Source: Methanomicrobiales archaeon
GTDB lineage: Archaea > Halobacteriota > Methanomicrobia > Methanomicrobiales > JACTUA01
Assembly: GCA_015660865.1 (NCBI GenBank)
Contig: JACTUA010000002.1
Location: 299,470-363,469, forward strand
DNA: 64,000 nucleotides
Direction of reading: 5' to 3'
Shown: in pieces, positions 18,166 to 26,235 of the stretch
Numbering within the stretch: position 1 is the first letter of the stretch
Layout: every line of letters begins with the position of its first letter
The notes under the pieces: generated by a model
What the model was told of the DNA's origin: nothing
Databases searched by the model: none
What the model saw: only the letters and a program-made list of their open reading frames with translations
Translations under genes and position numbers: made by a program

Positions 18166-19098
18166 ATGCCGGCGTACCCGTCCTACCTTGCCCTGGCCGG
18201 CACCGGCGAGCTTGGGGACCGGATCTCCAGGGCCTGCGAACTCCTCTCGTCCTGCACCGTCTGCCCCAGGCACTGCGGCGTGGACAGGACGCGGGGGGAG
18301 CTCGGGTACTGCAGGGGCGGATTTCTCCCGAAGGTCTCGAGCTCCGGCCCCCATTTCGGAGAAGAACCGCCGCTCGTCGGCAGGCACGGATCAGGGACCA
18401 TCTTCTTCGCAGGGTGCAACATGGCATGCGCATTCTGCCAGAACTACGGGATCAGCCAGTGCCACCACGGCGAGGAGGTCTCCTGCGACCACCTGGCCCG
18501 CCAGATGCTCGCCCTCCAGGAGAGGGGCTGCCATAACATCAACCTTGTCTCCCCGAGCCACTTTGTTCCCCAGATCCTCACAGCTGTCGGAATTGCGGCA
18601 TCACGTGGGCTCACCATCCCTCTCGTGTACAACAGCGGTGGCTACGATCTTCCCGAGACCATCAGGCTCCTGGACGGAGTCTTCGATATCTACATGCCAG
18701 ACGCAAAGTACGGGAACGACGAGATCGCCCTTGCCCTCTCAGATGCCCCGGACTACACGAGATTCAACAGGGAATCACTCCGGGAGATGCACAGGCAGGT
18801 CGGGGATCTCATCATTGAGGGAGGGATCGCGAGAAGAGGGCTCATCATCAGGCATCTCGTCCTCCCTGAGAACCTCGCCGGGACGGAGGCCGTGATGGAG
18901 TTCATCGCAGATGAGATCTCACCGGAATCATACGTGAATGTCATGGACCAGTATCGGCCGATGTGGAAAGTCCTTGAAGGAGGGCATCCCCTCTACCGGA
19001 AGCTCCGGCGAAGGATAACCGAGAAGGAATACGCCCACGCGGTAGACTGCACCCGGAGATCCGGGATCCACCGGGGGATACCCTCTGATAATGAGTAG
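18166..19098 (+). CDS. Radical SAM protein, PflA-like (COG1313 type)
   Basis: 310 residues from ATG 18166, chosen because a TATA-like CTTTATCT lies about 26-33 bases upstream; starts at 18127 or 18154 are possible. The SAM cluster motif GCNMACAFCQN provides Cys84, Cys88 and Cys91; an extra N-terminal trio CTVCPRHCG (Cys30, 33, 37) marks the COG1313 subgroup. The conserved body (SPSHFVPQI, YNSGGYD, DIYMPDAKYG, RHLVLPENLAGT) is complete. The family resembles activating enzymes for glycyl radical proteins, but its substrate is unknown. A second, diverged copy of its last 45 codons lies beyond the next gene. Confidence 0.85.
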   Translation: MPAYPSYLALAGTGELGDRISRACELLSSCTVCPRHCGVDRTRGELGYCRGGFLPKVSSSGPHFGEEPPLVGRHGSGTIFFAGCNMACAFCQNYGISQCHHGEEVSCDHLARQMLALQERGCHNINLVSPSHFVPQILTAVGIAASRGLTIPLVYNSGGYDLPETIRLLDGVFDIYMPDAKYGNDEIALALSDAPDYTRFNRESLREMHRQVGDLIIEGGIARRGLIIRHLVLPENLAGTEAVMEFIADEISPESYVNVMDQYRPMWKVLEGGHPLYRKLRRRITEKEYAHAVDCTRRSGIHRGIPSDNE

Positions 19099-19220
19099 GT
19101 CAAGAGCGCCTCGTCACTGATGAAATGCAGCGAGGAAGATTTATTGTCTTTCATTGAGTATTCCCAGAACCGGACCGCAGCAAGGGCAGGGGCCAATGAC
19201 CCGGGTTCATGAAAGAACTC

Positions 19221-19226
19221 TTATAT
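19221..19226 (+). promoter_or_regulatory. TATA box for the 771-residue protein
   Basis: CTCTTATATCTCC surrounds TTATAT at 19221-19226, 35 bases before ATG 19261, predicting a leader of about ten bases that includes GAGGC. The gene therefore has its own promoter and is not merely read through from the radical SAM gene. Confidence 0.5.
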
Positions 19227-19260
19227 CTCCAGCCGGAACGGTATGTGCTGAGGCAGAGGC

Positions 19261-21576
19261 ATGCCGGATGATCCAACGATCCCGTTTGATGAGTTACAAA
19301 AGATCCTAGATGACACTGTCACCAAGTACCGATCCCTTTCAGCCCTTGGTTTGGATGCGCAGAACGCCGGCATGGTGGAGTACCTCTCCAGCCACCCGGC
19401 ATTTGACGCCTGCGGCACGGAGCGGGGAGTGGCATGGGCAAATGTCAGAAACGGCGGGCTCGTCATCTTCGATGCCACAGGGAACGACAAGGGCCCTTCT
19501 GTCCCCGCAACTGTCCCGCCATCCACCCCGGCACCGGGCGACCCGGAGGATAGCGCGCAGAAGATCCGTGCAAAGGTGACGGAGATCACCGCGCTGACAG
19601 GGACACTCATGGCGGGTATGGGCACGCTGCCGGACAACGAATGGCAGGAGAAGTACGCAGGCGCGGTCGCATCCCTCCGCTCGCTCACGGGTGAGATCCC
19701 CGGCAGGGATCAGGAGAAGGAGGAGCGGGACAGGAAGCTTACAGCGCTCCTTGAAACGACAGCCACAGGCCCCGAGGGCCGGCAGCAGCAGGCCTCCGCG
19801 TTCTTTGCCGCGTTCTCCGGCACCATGCAGTCACTTGCCGGGAGCATGGCGCCACCACCAACAACTCCGCAGGGAACCCAGCAGGGAACGCCGTCGCGGC
19901 CGGCCACAAAATTCTACGGCCTCCCGTACTCGAAGGTCGCCCGGCTGTACACCCCGTTCGCCTCGGTCGGCTGGTTCGGGAACGCCTACAATTACCTTAA
20001 AAAATACGACTACGACGTGGAGATCGTGGAGAACGCGGGCGTTTCCGAGTTCATGAAAGTCCCCGAATGCGGCGTATTTGCAGTCGCCGGCCATTCCAGT
20101 AACTTCTCGGTACGGATGAAACACGACCCCGATAATCCGAAAAAGCCCGGCGAGCTCGTCCAGGTCTTCTCCGTGTACACCGCCTCGCCCGTCAACTACG
20201 CCACGTGGAAGGAGTACCTCGCCCTCTGGCACAAGGGGTACCTTGCCATCTACCACCCCGAATGGGAGGACCTCTGGTGCAACTGGGCGGTCACCGACCT
20301 CTTTGTACTGGAGTACTGGAAGTTTGCACACAACGGGTTTGTGTACCTGGACACCTGCCACCCCCTGCGGGAGGTGAGCGAGCAGTTCCGGGCTGCGCTC
20401 CACGCGAAGGGCGCCTCCGTTGTCGCCGGCTGGACGTGGCGGGGGATCGACAACATTTCCGGGGAGACCTCCGCGTACCTCTTTGACCGGCTCGTCGGCG
20501 CAAACGAGTTTGAAGGACAGTTCCCGGTCCCCGTCCAGAAGGAGAAGGACGCGACCGGCATGAAGCAGCGGCCGTTCGATTGGCCGGCGGTCCAAAAGGA
20601 CATGACAAAGAAGGGGCTCGGGCGGGCGTACGATGAAAAATACGGGGTGCAGACAGAGCTGGAGTTCGACGTGCTCGGGGAAGGGGACTTCGGACTCCTT
20701 CGCCCGAGTATAAAATATGTCGAGACGGACGAGGAAAAATCCACGCTCACGCTCCACGGCCTCTTCGGGAAACGGCAGAACAGGGGCGAGAATGTGAAGG
20801 TGGACGGGATTGAGCTTACAATTAAAGAGTGGGGCGGGGACGGCGACAAGATCATCTGCGAAGGCCTCCCGAAGGAGGGGAAAGGGTCCGAAGGGCCGGT
20901 CATTGTCGAGATCAACGGGATCAAGAGCAACAGCGTGCCCCTGACCGGCTGGCACGGGGACTTTTCGTACACCATCGAGAAGACGGGCGGGGCGAAAGGC
21001 GAGACGGTTGCAACGGTCACGTTCCCGGTCTTTATCCGGGGCGACGTGCACCGGGTCCGCGACCAGCCGGGCGTGAAACCACGCCCGCGCCCGACCGGCG
21101 TCCTGATGGTGCGGGACGATAAGGAGAAACTCACGTTTACCATTGGCGGCTCCTGCACGCACGGCAAGAGGACGTACCGCTGGTCCGGATCGGGCACGCT
21201 CCTCCCTGGCGACGACCCGGATGGTGCCTTCGCGGTCTGGGCAACGTACCAGGTGACAGGCGGTGCGTTCCCGCAGCTCTATGTCGACGTGGTAACCCCG
21301 CCGGAGAAGGGGAAGTACTCGATAGAGGAGGACGGGAAGGTGATCGTAAGCAACGCCCCATGGGCCGTCATCGTCGGCTACGATTACGATTCCCCGACAG
21401 AGATCGAGGTCCTGCGGTCGGAGGCGATCTGGGACCCGCAGTTCGACATTCCGGGAAAGACCCGCACGTGGATGCTGGACTTCTCAAACGACAACAACCC
21501 GAAGATCTTCAAAGCCACGCTGACATGGAAGGATATTGAGGCAAAGTTCCCGCCGGATGATGATACTGAGGCGTGA
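19261..21576 (+). CDS. Large soluble protein with a possible caspase-like (clan CD) core and an IPT/TIG-like domain
   Basis: 771 residues, no signal peptide or membrane helix. Residues 1-75: globular N-terminus. 80-215: a linker region with coiled-coil-like (100-165) and Pro/Gln/Thr-rich (195-215) parts. 218-415: an alpha/beta domain in which a hydrophobic strand ends in VFAVAGHSS (His278) and another in VYLDTCHPL (Cys366), followed by AKGASVVAGWTWRG; this His...Cys layout and the following GAxxVxG strand resemble caspase-like/CHAT peptidases. 475-570: beta-rich, IPT/TIG-like. 590-771: further beta-rich repeats. The protease assignment is inference from motif order, not a database match. The gene sits between an intact radical SAM gene and a detached copy of that gene's tail, suggesting insertion. 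Confidence 0.75.
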   Translation: MPDDPTIPFDELQKILDDTVTKYRSLSALGLDAQNAGMVEYLSSHPAFDACGTERGVAWANVRNGGLVIFDATGNDKGPSVPATVPPSTPAPGDPEDSAQKIRAKVTEITALTGTLMAGMGTLPDNEWQEKYAGAVASLRSLTGEIPGRDQEKEERDRKLTALLETTATGPEGRQQQASAFFAAFSGTMQSLAGSMAPPPTTPQGTQQGTPSRPATKFYGLPYSKVARLYTPFASVGWFGNAYNYLKKYDYDVEIVENAGVSEFMKVPECGVFAVAGHSSNFSVRMKHDPDNPKKPGELVQVFSVYTASPVNYATWKEYLALWHKGYLAIYHPEWEDLWCNWAVTDLFVLEYWKFAHNGFVYLDTCHPLREVSEQFRAALHAKGASVVAGWTWRGIDNISGETSAYLFDRLVGANEFEGQFPVPVQKEKDATGMKQRPFDWPAVQKDMTKKGLGRAYDEKYGVQTELEFDVLGEGDFGLLRPSIKYVETDEEKSTLTLHGLFGKRQNRGENVKVDGIELTIKEWGGDGDKIICEGLPKEGKGSEGPVIVEINGIKSNSVPLTGWHGDFSYTIEKTGGAKGETVATVTFPVFIRGDVHRVRDQPGVKPRPRPTGVLMVRDDKEKLTFTIGGSCTHGKRTYRWSGSGTLLPGDDPDGAFAVWATYQVTGGAFPQLYVDVVTPPEKGKYSIEEDGKVIVSNAPWAVIVGYDYDSPTEIEVLRSEAIWDPQFDIPGKTRTWMLDFSNDNNPKIFKATLTWKDIEAKFPPDDDTEA

Positions 21577-21596
21577 CAGTCTTTTTTTATCTCAGG

Positions 21597-21731
21597 GATG
21601 AGGTGCTGGAGGACGGGCATCCCCTCTACCCGAAACTCAGGCGCCGTATCACCCGGGAGGAATACCGGCAGGCGGTGGAATGGGCGAATGATAAAGGATT
21701 GCACCGGGGGGTAGCGTTCGATTCCTGTTGA
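21597..21731 (+). pseudogene. Detached C-terminal fragment of a PflA-like radical SAM gene
   Basis: Read in frame, this stretch gives VLEDGHPLYPKLRRRITR and onward to LHRGVAFDSC and a TGA, matching the end of the radical SAM protein at 18166-19098 (VLEGGHPLYRKLRRRIT, ending IHRGIPSDNE). It begins abruptly at about 21597 without start codon or SAM motif. It is therefore a leftover tail of a related gene, separated from the intact copy by the 2.3-kb gene at 19261. Confidence 0.8.
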
Positions 21732-21795
21732 GGCGATGGTCACTTTCACCCCATCCCGGGTCCGCCTTGATATCCCCTCCCCTGCCATCCTCATC

Positions 21796-21945
21796 ATGGC
21801 AAGTGACCCCTTCTTCCGGTGCCCTGGCTGCGGGTCACTCCTCACCTCCGAAACGGCTCTCCCCGGCCTCTGGGAGTGCGGGTACTGCTTCTGCCTGTTT
21901 CCCGTGGACCTGGAGAAGGATGGAATGGATATCATCGCGTGCTAG
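21796..21945 (+). CDS. Small zinc-ribbon protein
   Basis: 49 residues from ATG 21796 (an upstream ATG at 21736 would add 20 residues of less natural sequence). It contains two cysteine pairs, CPGC and CGYC, spaced about 20 residues apart: a zinc ribbon. The C-terminal CFCLFPVDLEKDGMD is acidic. No clear Shine-Dalgarno site. Function unknown; such ribbons mediate nucleic-acid or protein contacts. Confidence 0.55.
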   Translation: MASDPFFRCPGCGSLLTSETALPGLWECGYCFCLFPVDLEKDGMDIIAC

Positions 21946-21955
21946 ATCAGGGGTT

Positions 21956-22324
21956 TCATCTCTTCCGGACCCTCGCGAGTTTCTCCTGTATCTCGGGGAG
22001 GTCGAGGGCTTCGAGGAACTGCTCTTTGAAACCGGCTCCCCCGATACACTCCTGCAGGGACTGTTTCACTCCCTTGTCTTCCAGGGCCTGGACGAGGTGC
22101 CTCTTGAACTCGTCAAGGGCCCGGACCTCCGACATGGTCATGTCCCCCTCCATCCTCCCCCGTTTCTGGTCAAGGAGGGTCTGGAGATCGGCCTCGGAGA
22201 CCTTCACGAGCCTGCCCTTCCTGAGAGTTCTGATCTCCCCGTTCCTGATCATGGTCCGCATGGTGGTGACGGAGACGCCAAGCCTTCCTGCAGCCTCTTT
22301 TGGCGAGAGCAATGTTTCGGGCAT
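21956..22324 (-). CDS. Excisionase/MerR-like helix-turn-helix protein
   Basis: 122 residues from ATG 22324; the longer frame to 22393 uses a TTG and adds non-family sequence. Residues 5-50 form the helix-turn-helix of excisionase or DNA-binding-domain type: LLSPKEAAGRLGVSVTTMRT, then a basic wing IRTLRKGRLVKVSEADL. The remainder is a helical, charged domain. Such proteins bind DNA as small regulators; no integrase or phage gene lies nearby. Divergent from the YHS-domain gene at 22422, which it might regulate. Confidence 0.75.
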   Translation of the reverse strand: MPETLLSPKEAAGRLGVSVTTMRTMIRNGEIRTLRKGRLVKVSEADLQTLLDQKRGRMEGDMTMSEVRALDEFKRHLVQALEDKGVKQSLQECIGGAGFKEQFLEALDLPEIQEKLARVRKR

Positions 22325-22421
22325 TGGGGGAGGATACACTCCGTACCTCTTAAGGATTCTGTCGGCAGCGTCAGGTTCAAATAGCCTGTGCAACGAAAGG
22401 GCAATATGGGAGGTGTCTGGA

Positions 22422-22604
22422 ATGGCAACCGATCCGGTCTGTTATACCGAGGTGGATGAGGAGAGCGCGACCCAGAAAACGACTTACAAGGGGCAGACCT
22501 ACTATTTCTGCACCGCGAGCTGCAGGAAGAAGTTCGAGGAGAAGCCGGAGAAGTACACGAAACTCGGCCCGGGCTTCAAGTTCGATCCCGGGATGACCTG
22601 CTGA
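22422..22604 (+). CDS. YHS-domain metal-binding protein
   Basis: 60 residues from ATG 22422, with GGAGGTG at 22409-22415, 7 bases upstream. The YHS signature is complete: DPVCYTEV at the start, TTYKGQTYYFCTASC, and FEEKPEKY. YHS modules bind metal through their cysteines and occur alone or in copper/heavy-metal ATPases and methane oxygenase-related proteins. It is divergent from the HTH gene. The final cysteine (GMTC) is an addition to the usual domain. Role likely metal storage or sensing, by family only. Confidence 0.85.
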   Translation: MATDPVCYTEVDEESATQKTTYKGQTYYFCTASCRKKFEEKPEKYTKLGPGFKFDPGMTC

Positions 22605-22670
22605 AAAGACCCCGGGCTATTGTTTTTTCTATCTACTCGTGTCACCTGTTCCCGACAGGTTTGTTCAGGT

Positions 22671-23561
22671 CTACCGGAAGAGATCCTGCAGGGAGAATTT
22701 ATAGGGCCCGAGCTTTCCCCCGAAATTGGATGCTCCGATGAAGAGGACCTTTCCTGTTCCGGTCGCCGCCTCGATCCCCCTCTTCATCGCACCTTTCACC
22801 GCAGCTTCATCGACACCGTTGATGACGATCTCGTAGATCGAGCGGACACCATCGGGCACGAGGGAATCTTTGATCCTCCCCTTGAGGGTCGGGCAGAGGG
22901 GGTGGTTGGTGCTGGCGGGCATCGGGAAACGGTAGTTCCTGCACCCCACTTTCGAGCCGCTCGCGACGACCCCGCCGGGGAAGCTGGTGATCACTCCTTT
23001 CATCCCTGCGATGGCATCCGCTGCGGCCTCCGCACCCGTTAACGCCGACGGCTGGTCCTCTCCCATGACCAGAAAGTTTCCCCCCGCGATCCCTGGTACG
23101 GCCCCGAACATCTCCTCTCCCACGTATTCCCCTTCCATGGTAGGGATCTTCCAGCACCTCCTGCCCCCGACGATGCACCGCTCCTCGTACGAGTCCCCGA
23201 AGTAGTGCATCCTGATGTGGAACCGGGACCTGGCCTCGGGAAACCCGTTAAACGCCGAGGCAGTGGGTGAAGGAAGGACGCACTGGCCGACCCTCGATGC
23301 AACATTCGCCTTCAGGTTCTTCTTCTCTGAACAGAGAAGAATGGAGACCCCCTCCCGCCCGTCCGGTGTCTCGCCGGTTGCGAGATATCCCTCGATCCCT
23401 GCCTCGCAGGGGCACCCGATCCTGGATGTCGCAAACCCGGTTGCCTCAACGGCAGCCCGGTATGCCCATTCCCTGCTTGCCCCGGTGATGACGACCCTCG
23501 CTATCCAGACAGGGAAGGCCTCTGCATAGGTATCCAGGATTCCGGCACCATTGAGATCCAC
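22671..23561 (-). CDS. Divergent second formylmethanofuran:tetrahydromethanopterin formyltransferase
   Basis: Homologous over its full length to the canonical Ftr at 44,271. Shared blocks include [24 protein letters not shown] versus [23 protein letters not shown] and NFGGKLGPYKFSLQDLF. I place the start at GTG 23561 because [17 protein letters not shown] then aligns with [17 protein letters not shown]; a GTG at 23570 is an alternative. It differs at many positions in the middle (for example ERCIVGGRRCWK in place of [12 protein letters not shown]), so catalytic competence is uncertain. It immediately follows a 5-formyl-THF cyclo-ligase gene (2-base gap), implying a shared C1-folate or pterin job distinct from bulk methanogenesis. 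Confidence 0.85.
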   Translation of the reverse strand: MDLNGAGILDTYAEAFPVWIARVVITGASREWAYRAAVEATGFATSRIGCPCEAGIEGYLATGETPDGREGVSILLCSEKKNLKANVASRVGQCVLPSPTASAFNGFPEARSRFHIRMHYFGDSYEERCIVGGRRCWKIPTMEGEYVGEEMFGAVPGIAGGNFLVMGEDQPSALTGAEAAADAIAGMKGVITSFPGGVVASGSKVGCRNYRFPMPASTNHPLCPTLKGRIKDSLVPDGVRSIYEIVINGVDEAAVKGAMKRGIEAATGTGKVLFIGASNFGGKLGPYKFSLQDLFR

Positions 23562-23563
23562 TA

Positions 23564-24154
23564 TCAGCACTTCCCGTCGGAGTGGACGATCCCTTCCTCG
23601 GTGATGATCAGGTTCATGTGGATATCGTTCTCATCGCACGGGATCTTCTCTGCCTCCTGGCAGGAGAACGCGATCCCGATCCTCCGTATGCGGGGATTCC
23701 GTGCGAGGAACCGGTCATAGTAGCCGGCGCCATACCCGAGCCTGCCTCCACTCCTGTCGTACCCGAGCATCGGGAGGATGATGGTATCGACATCCTCGGC
23801 CCTGGCCGGGATCTCGCTCCCAATGGGTTCGGGGACCCCGAAGGTGGAGAACACCAGAACCGAGGGATCTTCCAGGTAAGAGAGCCTGAGGCTCACGTCC
23901 TCCCTGACGATGATCGGGACGATGACCCTGTTCCCGGACGCGAGAAGATCTCCGATGAGGGATCGCGTGTTCACCTCGAGATCCTTGGAGGAGTATACCA
24001 TCACGGTCTCGCCATCCCGTATCAGATCGCGAACGCTCCTGCATATTCTCCGGCTCTTCTCAAGCCTCTCGGCGGATGTCATCGCCTCCCGCCTCTCCCT
24101 CATGGCCTGGCGGACCCTGTTCTTCTGATCCCTCATTGGCAAAGGGTGGATCAT
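23564..24154 (-). CDS. 5-formyltetrahydrofolate cyclo-ligase family protein
   Basis: 196 residues. Hallmarks: basic N-terminus RQAMRERREAMTSAER, a substrate-site segment EVNTRSLI, and the C-terminal phosphate loop GGRLGYGAGYYDRFLA. In bacteria the enzyme converts 5-formyl-THF to methenyl-THF with ATP. In a methanogen the pterin could be tetrahydromethanopterin; that is inference. A TATA-like CTATATCA about 20 bases upstream (minus strand, near 24170-24178) suggests a very short leader. It directly precedes the second ftr on the same strand. Confidence 0.88.
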   Translation of the reverse strand: MIHPLPMRDQKNRVRQAMRERREAMTSAERLEKSRRICRSVRDLIRDGETVMVYSSKDLEVNTRSLIGDLLASGNRVIVPIIVREDVSLRLSYLEDPSVLVFSTFGVPEPIGSEIPARAEDVDTIILPMLGYDRSGGRLGYGAGYYDRFLARNPRIRRIGIAFSCQEAEKIPCDENDIHMNLIITEEGIVHSDGKC

Positions 24155-24289
24155 GAGGGTATTTATGGTTTGATATAGGGGATGAAGGCCCGGTCACCAG
24201 CAGCTCCATGGATGTCCTGCAGGGGTTTCAAACAAGCTTTTTAATTGTTGGTGGGTAACCATCCAGAGAGGAGTGTCAGGCCTTCCCGG

Positions 24290-25009
24290 GTGGTTCTTCT
24301 GCCGGATTCCAGCTTCTACGCGATCTCAGAGAGAGGGGGGCGGGAGGTAAATGAGGACTCGATCCTTGCCCGATCCATCGGAGACCATCTCATCTTTGGT
24401 GTCGCTGATGGCCTCGGGGGGCATGCCAGGGGCGAGGTGGCAAGCGGGATCGCGATCGCGGAGCTGGACCGGATCGATGCCCCCGCTCTCTCTTCCTGCA
24501 ATCCGGAGACCCTTCTCAGGGAGATCTTTGGAAAGGCGAACGCGGAGATCGTCCGCTATAACCGGGAGCATGGTGTCAACTCCGGGACCACCCTCACCGC
24601 CTGCATCGTCTCCCGGGACGGGCGGTGCACCATCGGGAATATCGGCGACAGCAGGGCTTATGTCATCGATCAGGAGACCTGCTGGCATACGAGAGACCAC
24701 AGTTACCTCCAGCAGCTCATCGATTCCGGGTCCCTCTCAGAACGTGATGCGATCCGCCACCCCCAGGCCAATATCATCACCAGGGCGCTCGGCCTGGAGA
24801 GAGGGGGCATCCCGGATCTCTGTGAAGCGGATGGGGGAGGGAAGGTGCTCGCCCTGACATCCGACGGGATTCATGACTTCATTGAGCCAGACCGCTTCAG
24901 GGAGCTGGCGATGACCCCGGGGACCCGGGAGGCCGCCCTCGCCCTCATCGACGCAGCCGTCTTCGGGGGGAGCACCGACAACCTGTCAGTGATCATCTGC
25001 CGTATATAA
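24290..25009 (+). CDS. PP2C-type Ser/Thr protein phosphatase
   Basis: 239 residues from GTG 24290; a TTG at 24245 coincides with the probable TATA region (TTTTTAA, 24238-24244) and is unlikely. All PP2C metal motifs are present: RGGREVNEDS, FGVADGLGGHARGEVAS, TIGNIGDSRAYV, LTSDGIHDF and GSTDNLSVI. It removes phosphate from Ser/Thr and is the natural counterpart of the kinase at 1161-2599 and of the FHA reader at 2685, although not adjacent. An AGAGAGGAG stretch at 24265-24273 could help ribosome binding. Confidence 0.9.
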   Translation: MVLLPDSSFYAISERGGREVNEDSILARSIGDHLIFGVADGLGGHARGEVASGIAIAELDRIDAPALSSCNPETLLREIFGKANAEIVRYNREHGVNSGTTLTACIVSRDGRCTIGNIGDSRAYVIDQETCWHTRDHSYLQQLIDSGSLSERDAIRHPQANIITRALGLERGGIPDLCEADGGGKVLALTSDGIHDFIEPDRFRELAMTPGTREAALALIDAAVFGGSTDNLSVIICRI

Positions 25010-25112
25010 GGCCTTCCAGCAGAGGGGCGTTCCTCCCGGCCCCGCGTCTTTCCTCTCTCTCGATTTCTCTGATGCTTCCTCGTGATCCAGTCTGGAATGA
25101 TCCAGGCTGCTT

Positions 25113-25613
25113 CTACCCGAGGGATTCGAGAGCTCCCTTCACCGCCCGGCGCACGAACTCATTCTCATCTGCAAGCGCAGCAGAAAGGGGTCCGATGGCG
25201 CGCCTGTCCCCCAGCTTCCCGAGGCCCTTTGCCGCCATGTAGCGGACATGGTCCCGCCCGTCCTCCAGAGCATGGATAAGGGCAGTGATCGAACGCTCAT
25301 CCCTGATGGACCCCAGGACCTCGGCTGCACGGTAGCGCACCATCCAGTTCCCATCCGCAAGGGCTTCGGTGAGGGCGCCGATGGCCAATGGGCCCTTGGA
25401 GGCGAGCGAGGTTGCTACTGCCCCCCGGACATCCTTTATTGGATCATGAAGAGCCCGTGCAAGGGCCACAATCGCAGAATAATCATGGATCTCACCCAGA
25501 GCGATGGCTGCATCCTTCCTTGATACGGGATCCGGATGGGCGAGCAGGGTCTCTATGATGGACTGTCCCCCCGTCGCCGGCGATCCCTGATCCCCCTCCC
25601 TATCCCCGTGCAT
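25113..25613 (-). CDS. HEAT-repeat protein
   Basis: 166 residues made of about four HEAT repeats of roughly 31 residues (PVSRKDAAIALGEIHDYSAI, DVRGAVATSLASKGPLAIGA, MVRYRAAEVLGSIRDERSIT, HVRYMAAKGLGKLGDRRAIG, FVRRAVKGALESLG). Repeats of this phycobilisome-lyase-like kind mediate protein-protein binding. An AGGGGT lies just before ATG 25613. It follows the 55-residue membrane protein after 15 bases and is probably in its transcript. Partner unknown. Confidence 0.85.
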   Translation of the reverse strand: MHGDREGDQGSPATGGQSIIETLLAHPDPVSRKDAAIALGEIHDYSAIVALARALHDPIKDVRGAVATSLASKGPLAIGALTEALADGNWMVRYRAAEVLGSIRDERSITALIHALEDGRDHVRYMAAKGLGKLGDRRAIGPLSAALADENEFVRRAVKGALESLG

Positions 25614-25628
25614 TGTACCCCTGGGAGC

Positions 25629-25796
25629 TCATTTCGTGAGGCCGGCCCGGATGAGGAAGAGCCCGAAGCCCGCAAAGATCGCCACCGCGGGGAAGGACGG
25701 AACCGGGATGACGGGAATAAAGAGACCGATGAAACCGGAGAGGGTGGTGAGGATGCCCAGCCCGATGATGGGTAAGCCGGACCGGATGGCATACAT
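25629..25796 (-). CDS. 55-residue two-helix membrane protein
   Basis: Found by reading the minus strand: MYAIRSGLPIIGLGILTT opens a frame of 55 residues ending FLIRAGLTK. Two hydrophobic helices (about 6-28 and 32-50) are linked by a PVIPVP turn, and third-codon positions are GC-rich as in neighbouring genes. It lies 15 bases upstream of the HEAT-repeat gene. A TATA-like ATATATGG lies near 25850-25858. The gene is easily missed because of its length. Confidence 0.65.
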   Translation of the reverse strand: MYAIRSGLPIIGLGILTTLSGFIGLFIPVIPVPSFPAVAIFAGFGLFLIRAGLTK

Positions 25797-25808
25797 CTGT
25801 GTTCCGGA

Positions 25809-25828
25809 GCACCATTCAGCACCATTCA
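25809..25828. repeat. Perfect 10-bp tandem direct repeat
   Basis: GCACCATTCA occurs twice in immediate succession, 12 bases upstream of the 55-residue membrane protein on its 5' side. It could be a regulatory half-site pair or a slippage product; nothing else distinguishes it. Confidence 0.5.
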
Positions 25829-25908
25829 GGTTCGCTCATGCATGCACACCGCCATATATCGAAAACGCCTCAGGAAACGCCTTGTTTTCCGTGAGTGTCC
25901 CCTCCCCC

Positions 25909-26151
25909 TTACCCGCCGACTTCAAACCCGTCGAGAACGCCCCAGAAGAACTCGGCCCTGTGCCTCTTTAACCATTCATAGGTATTCATGAACTTCAGGT
26001 CCTTCTTCTTCTCGTACTCGAACTTGCAGTGGGTGAGTGCGATCAGGAACCCCTTCTCCTTCTCCTTCTTCGCAATATCGAGGAACCCCCCGGTTCGCAG
26101 GGTCTCGAGCACATCAAATACATCCCGGGGAACCTTGATCTTCGCGTTCAT
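25909..26151 (-). CDS. Small charged protein, paralogue of the next gene
   Basis: 80 residues from ATG 26151. Begins KIKVPRDVFDVLE and ends YEWLKRHRAEFFWGVLDGFEVGG. The gene at 26236 shares this plan (KIRVPHRVYELLG, LEWLKKHKQEFFFGVSYGFEDG). The centre is rich in Lys and Glu (KKEKEKGF). A TATATATT element at 26195-26202 sits about 45 bases upstream, so the gene may have its own promoter. No family is known to me; the pair is probably a tandem duplication. Confidence 0.65.
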   Translation of the reverse strand: MNAKIKVPRDVFDVLETLRTGGFLDIAKKEKEKGFLIALTHCKFEYEKKKDLKFMNTYEWLKRHRAEFFWGVLDGFEVGG

Positions 26152-26235
26152 AGGGGTCGGTTGGTCCTGAGCTAGGAGTACATTCGGGACGGGTATATAT
26201 TAGAATTGTTTCTTCCTCACGGGCCGGAGGAGGGA

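Noticed and set aside
19831..21162. Minus-strand open frame of 443 codons opposite the 771-residue gene
   Set aside because: The plus frame has a TATA box, sensible domain structure and a natural stop; the minus frame is a shadow.
22370..22384. T-loop-like AGGTTCAAAT suggesting a tRNA gene
   Set aside because: No acceptor, D-arm or anticodon stem can be formed from the surrounding bases; it lies in the divergent spacer of the HTH and YHS genes.
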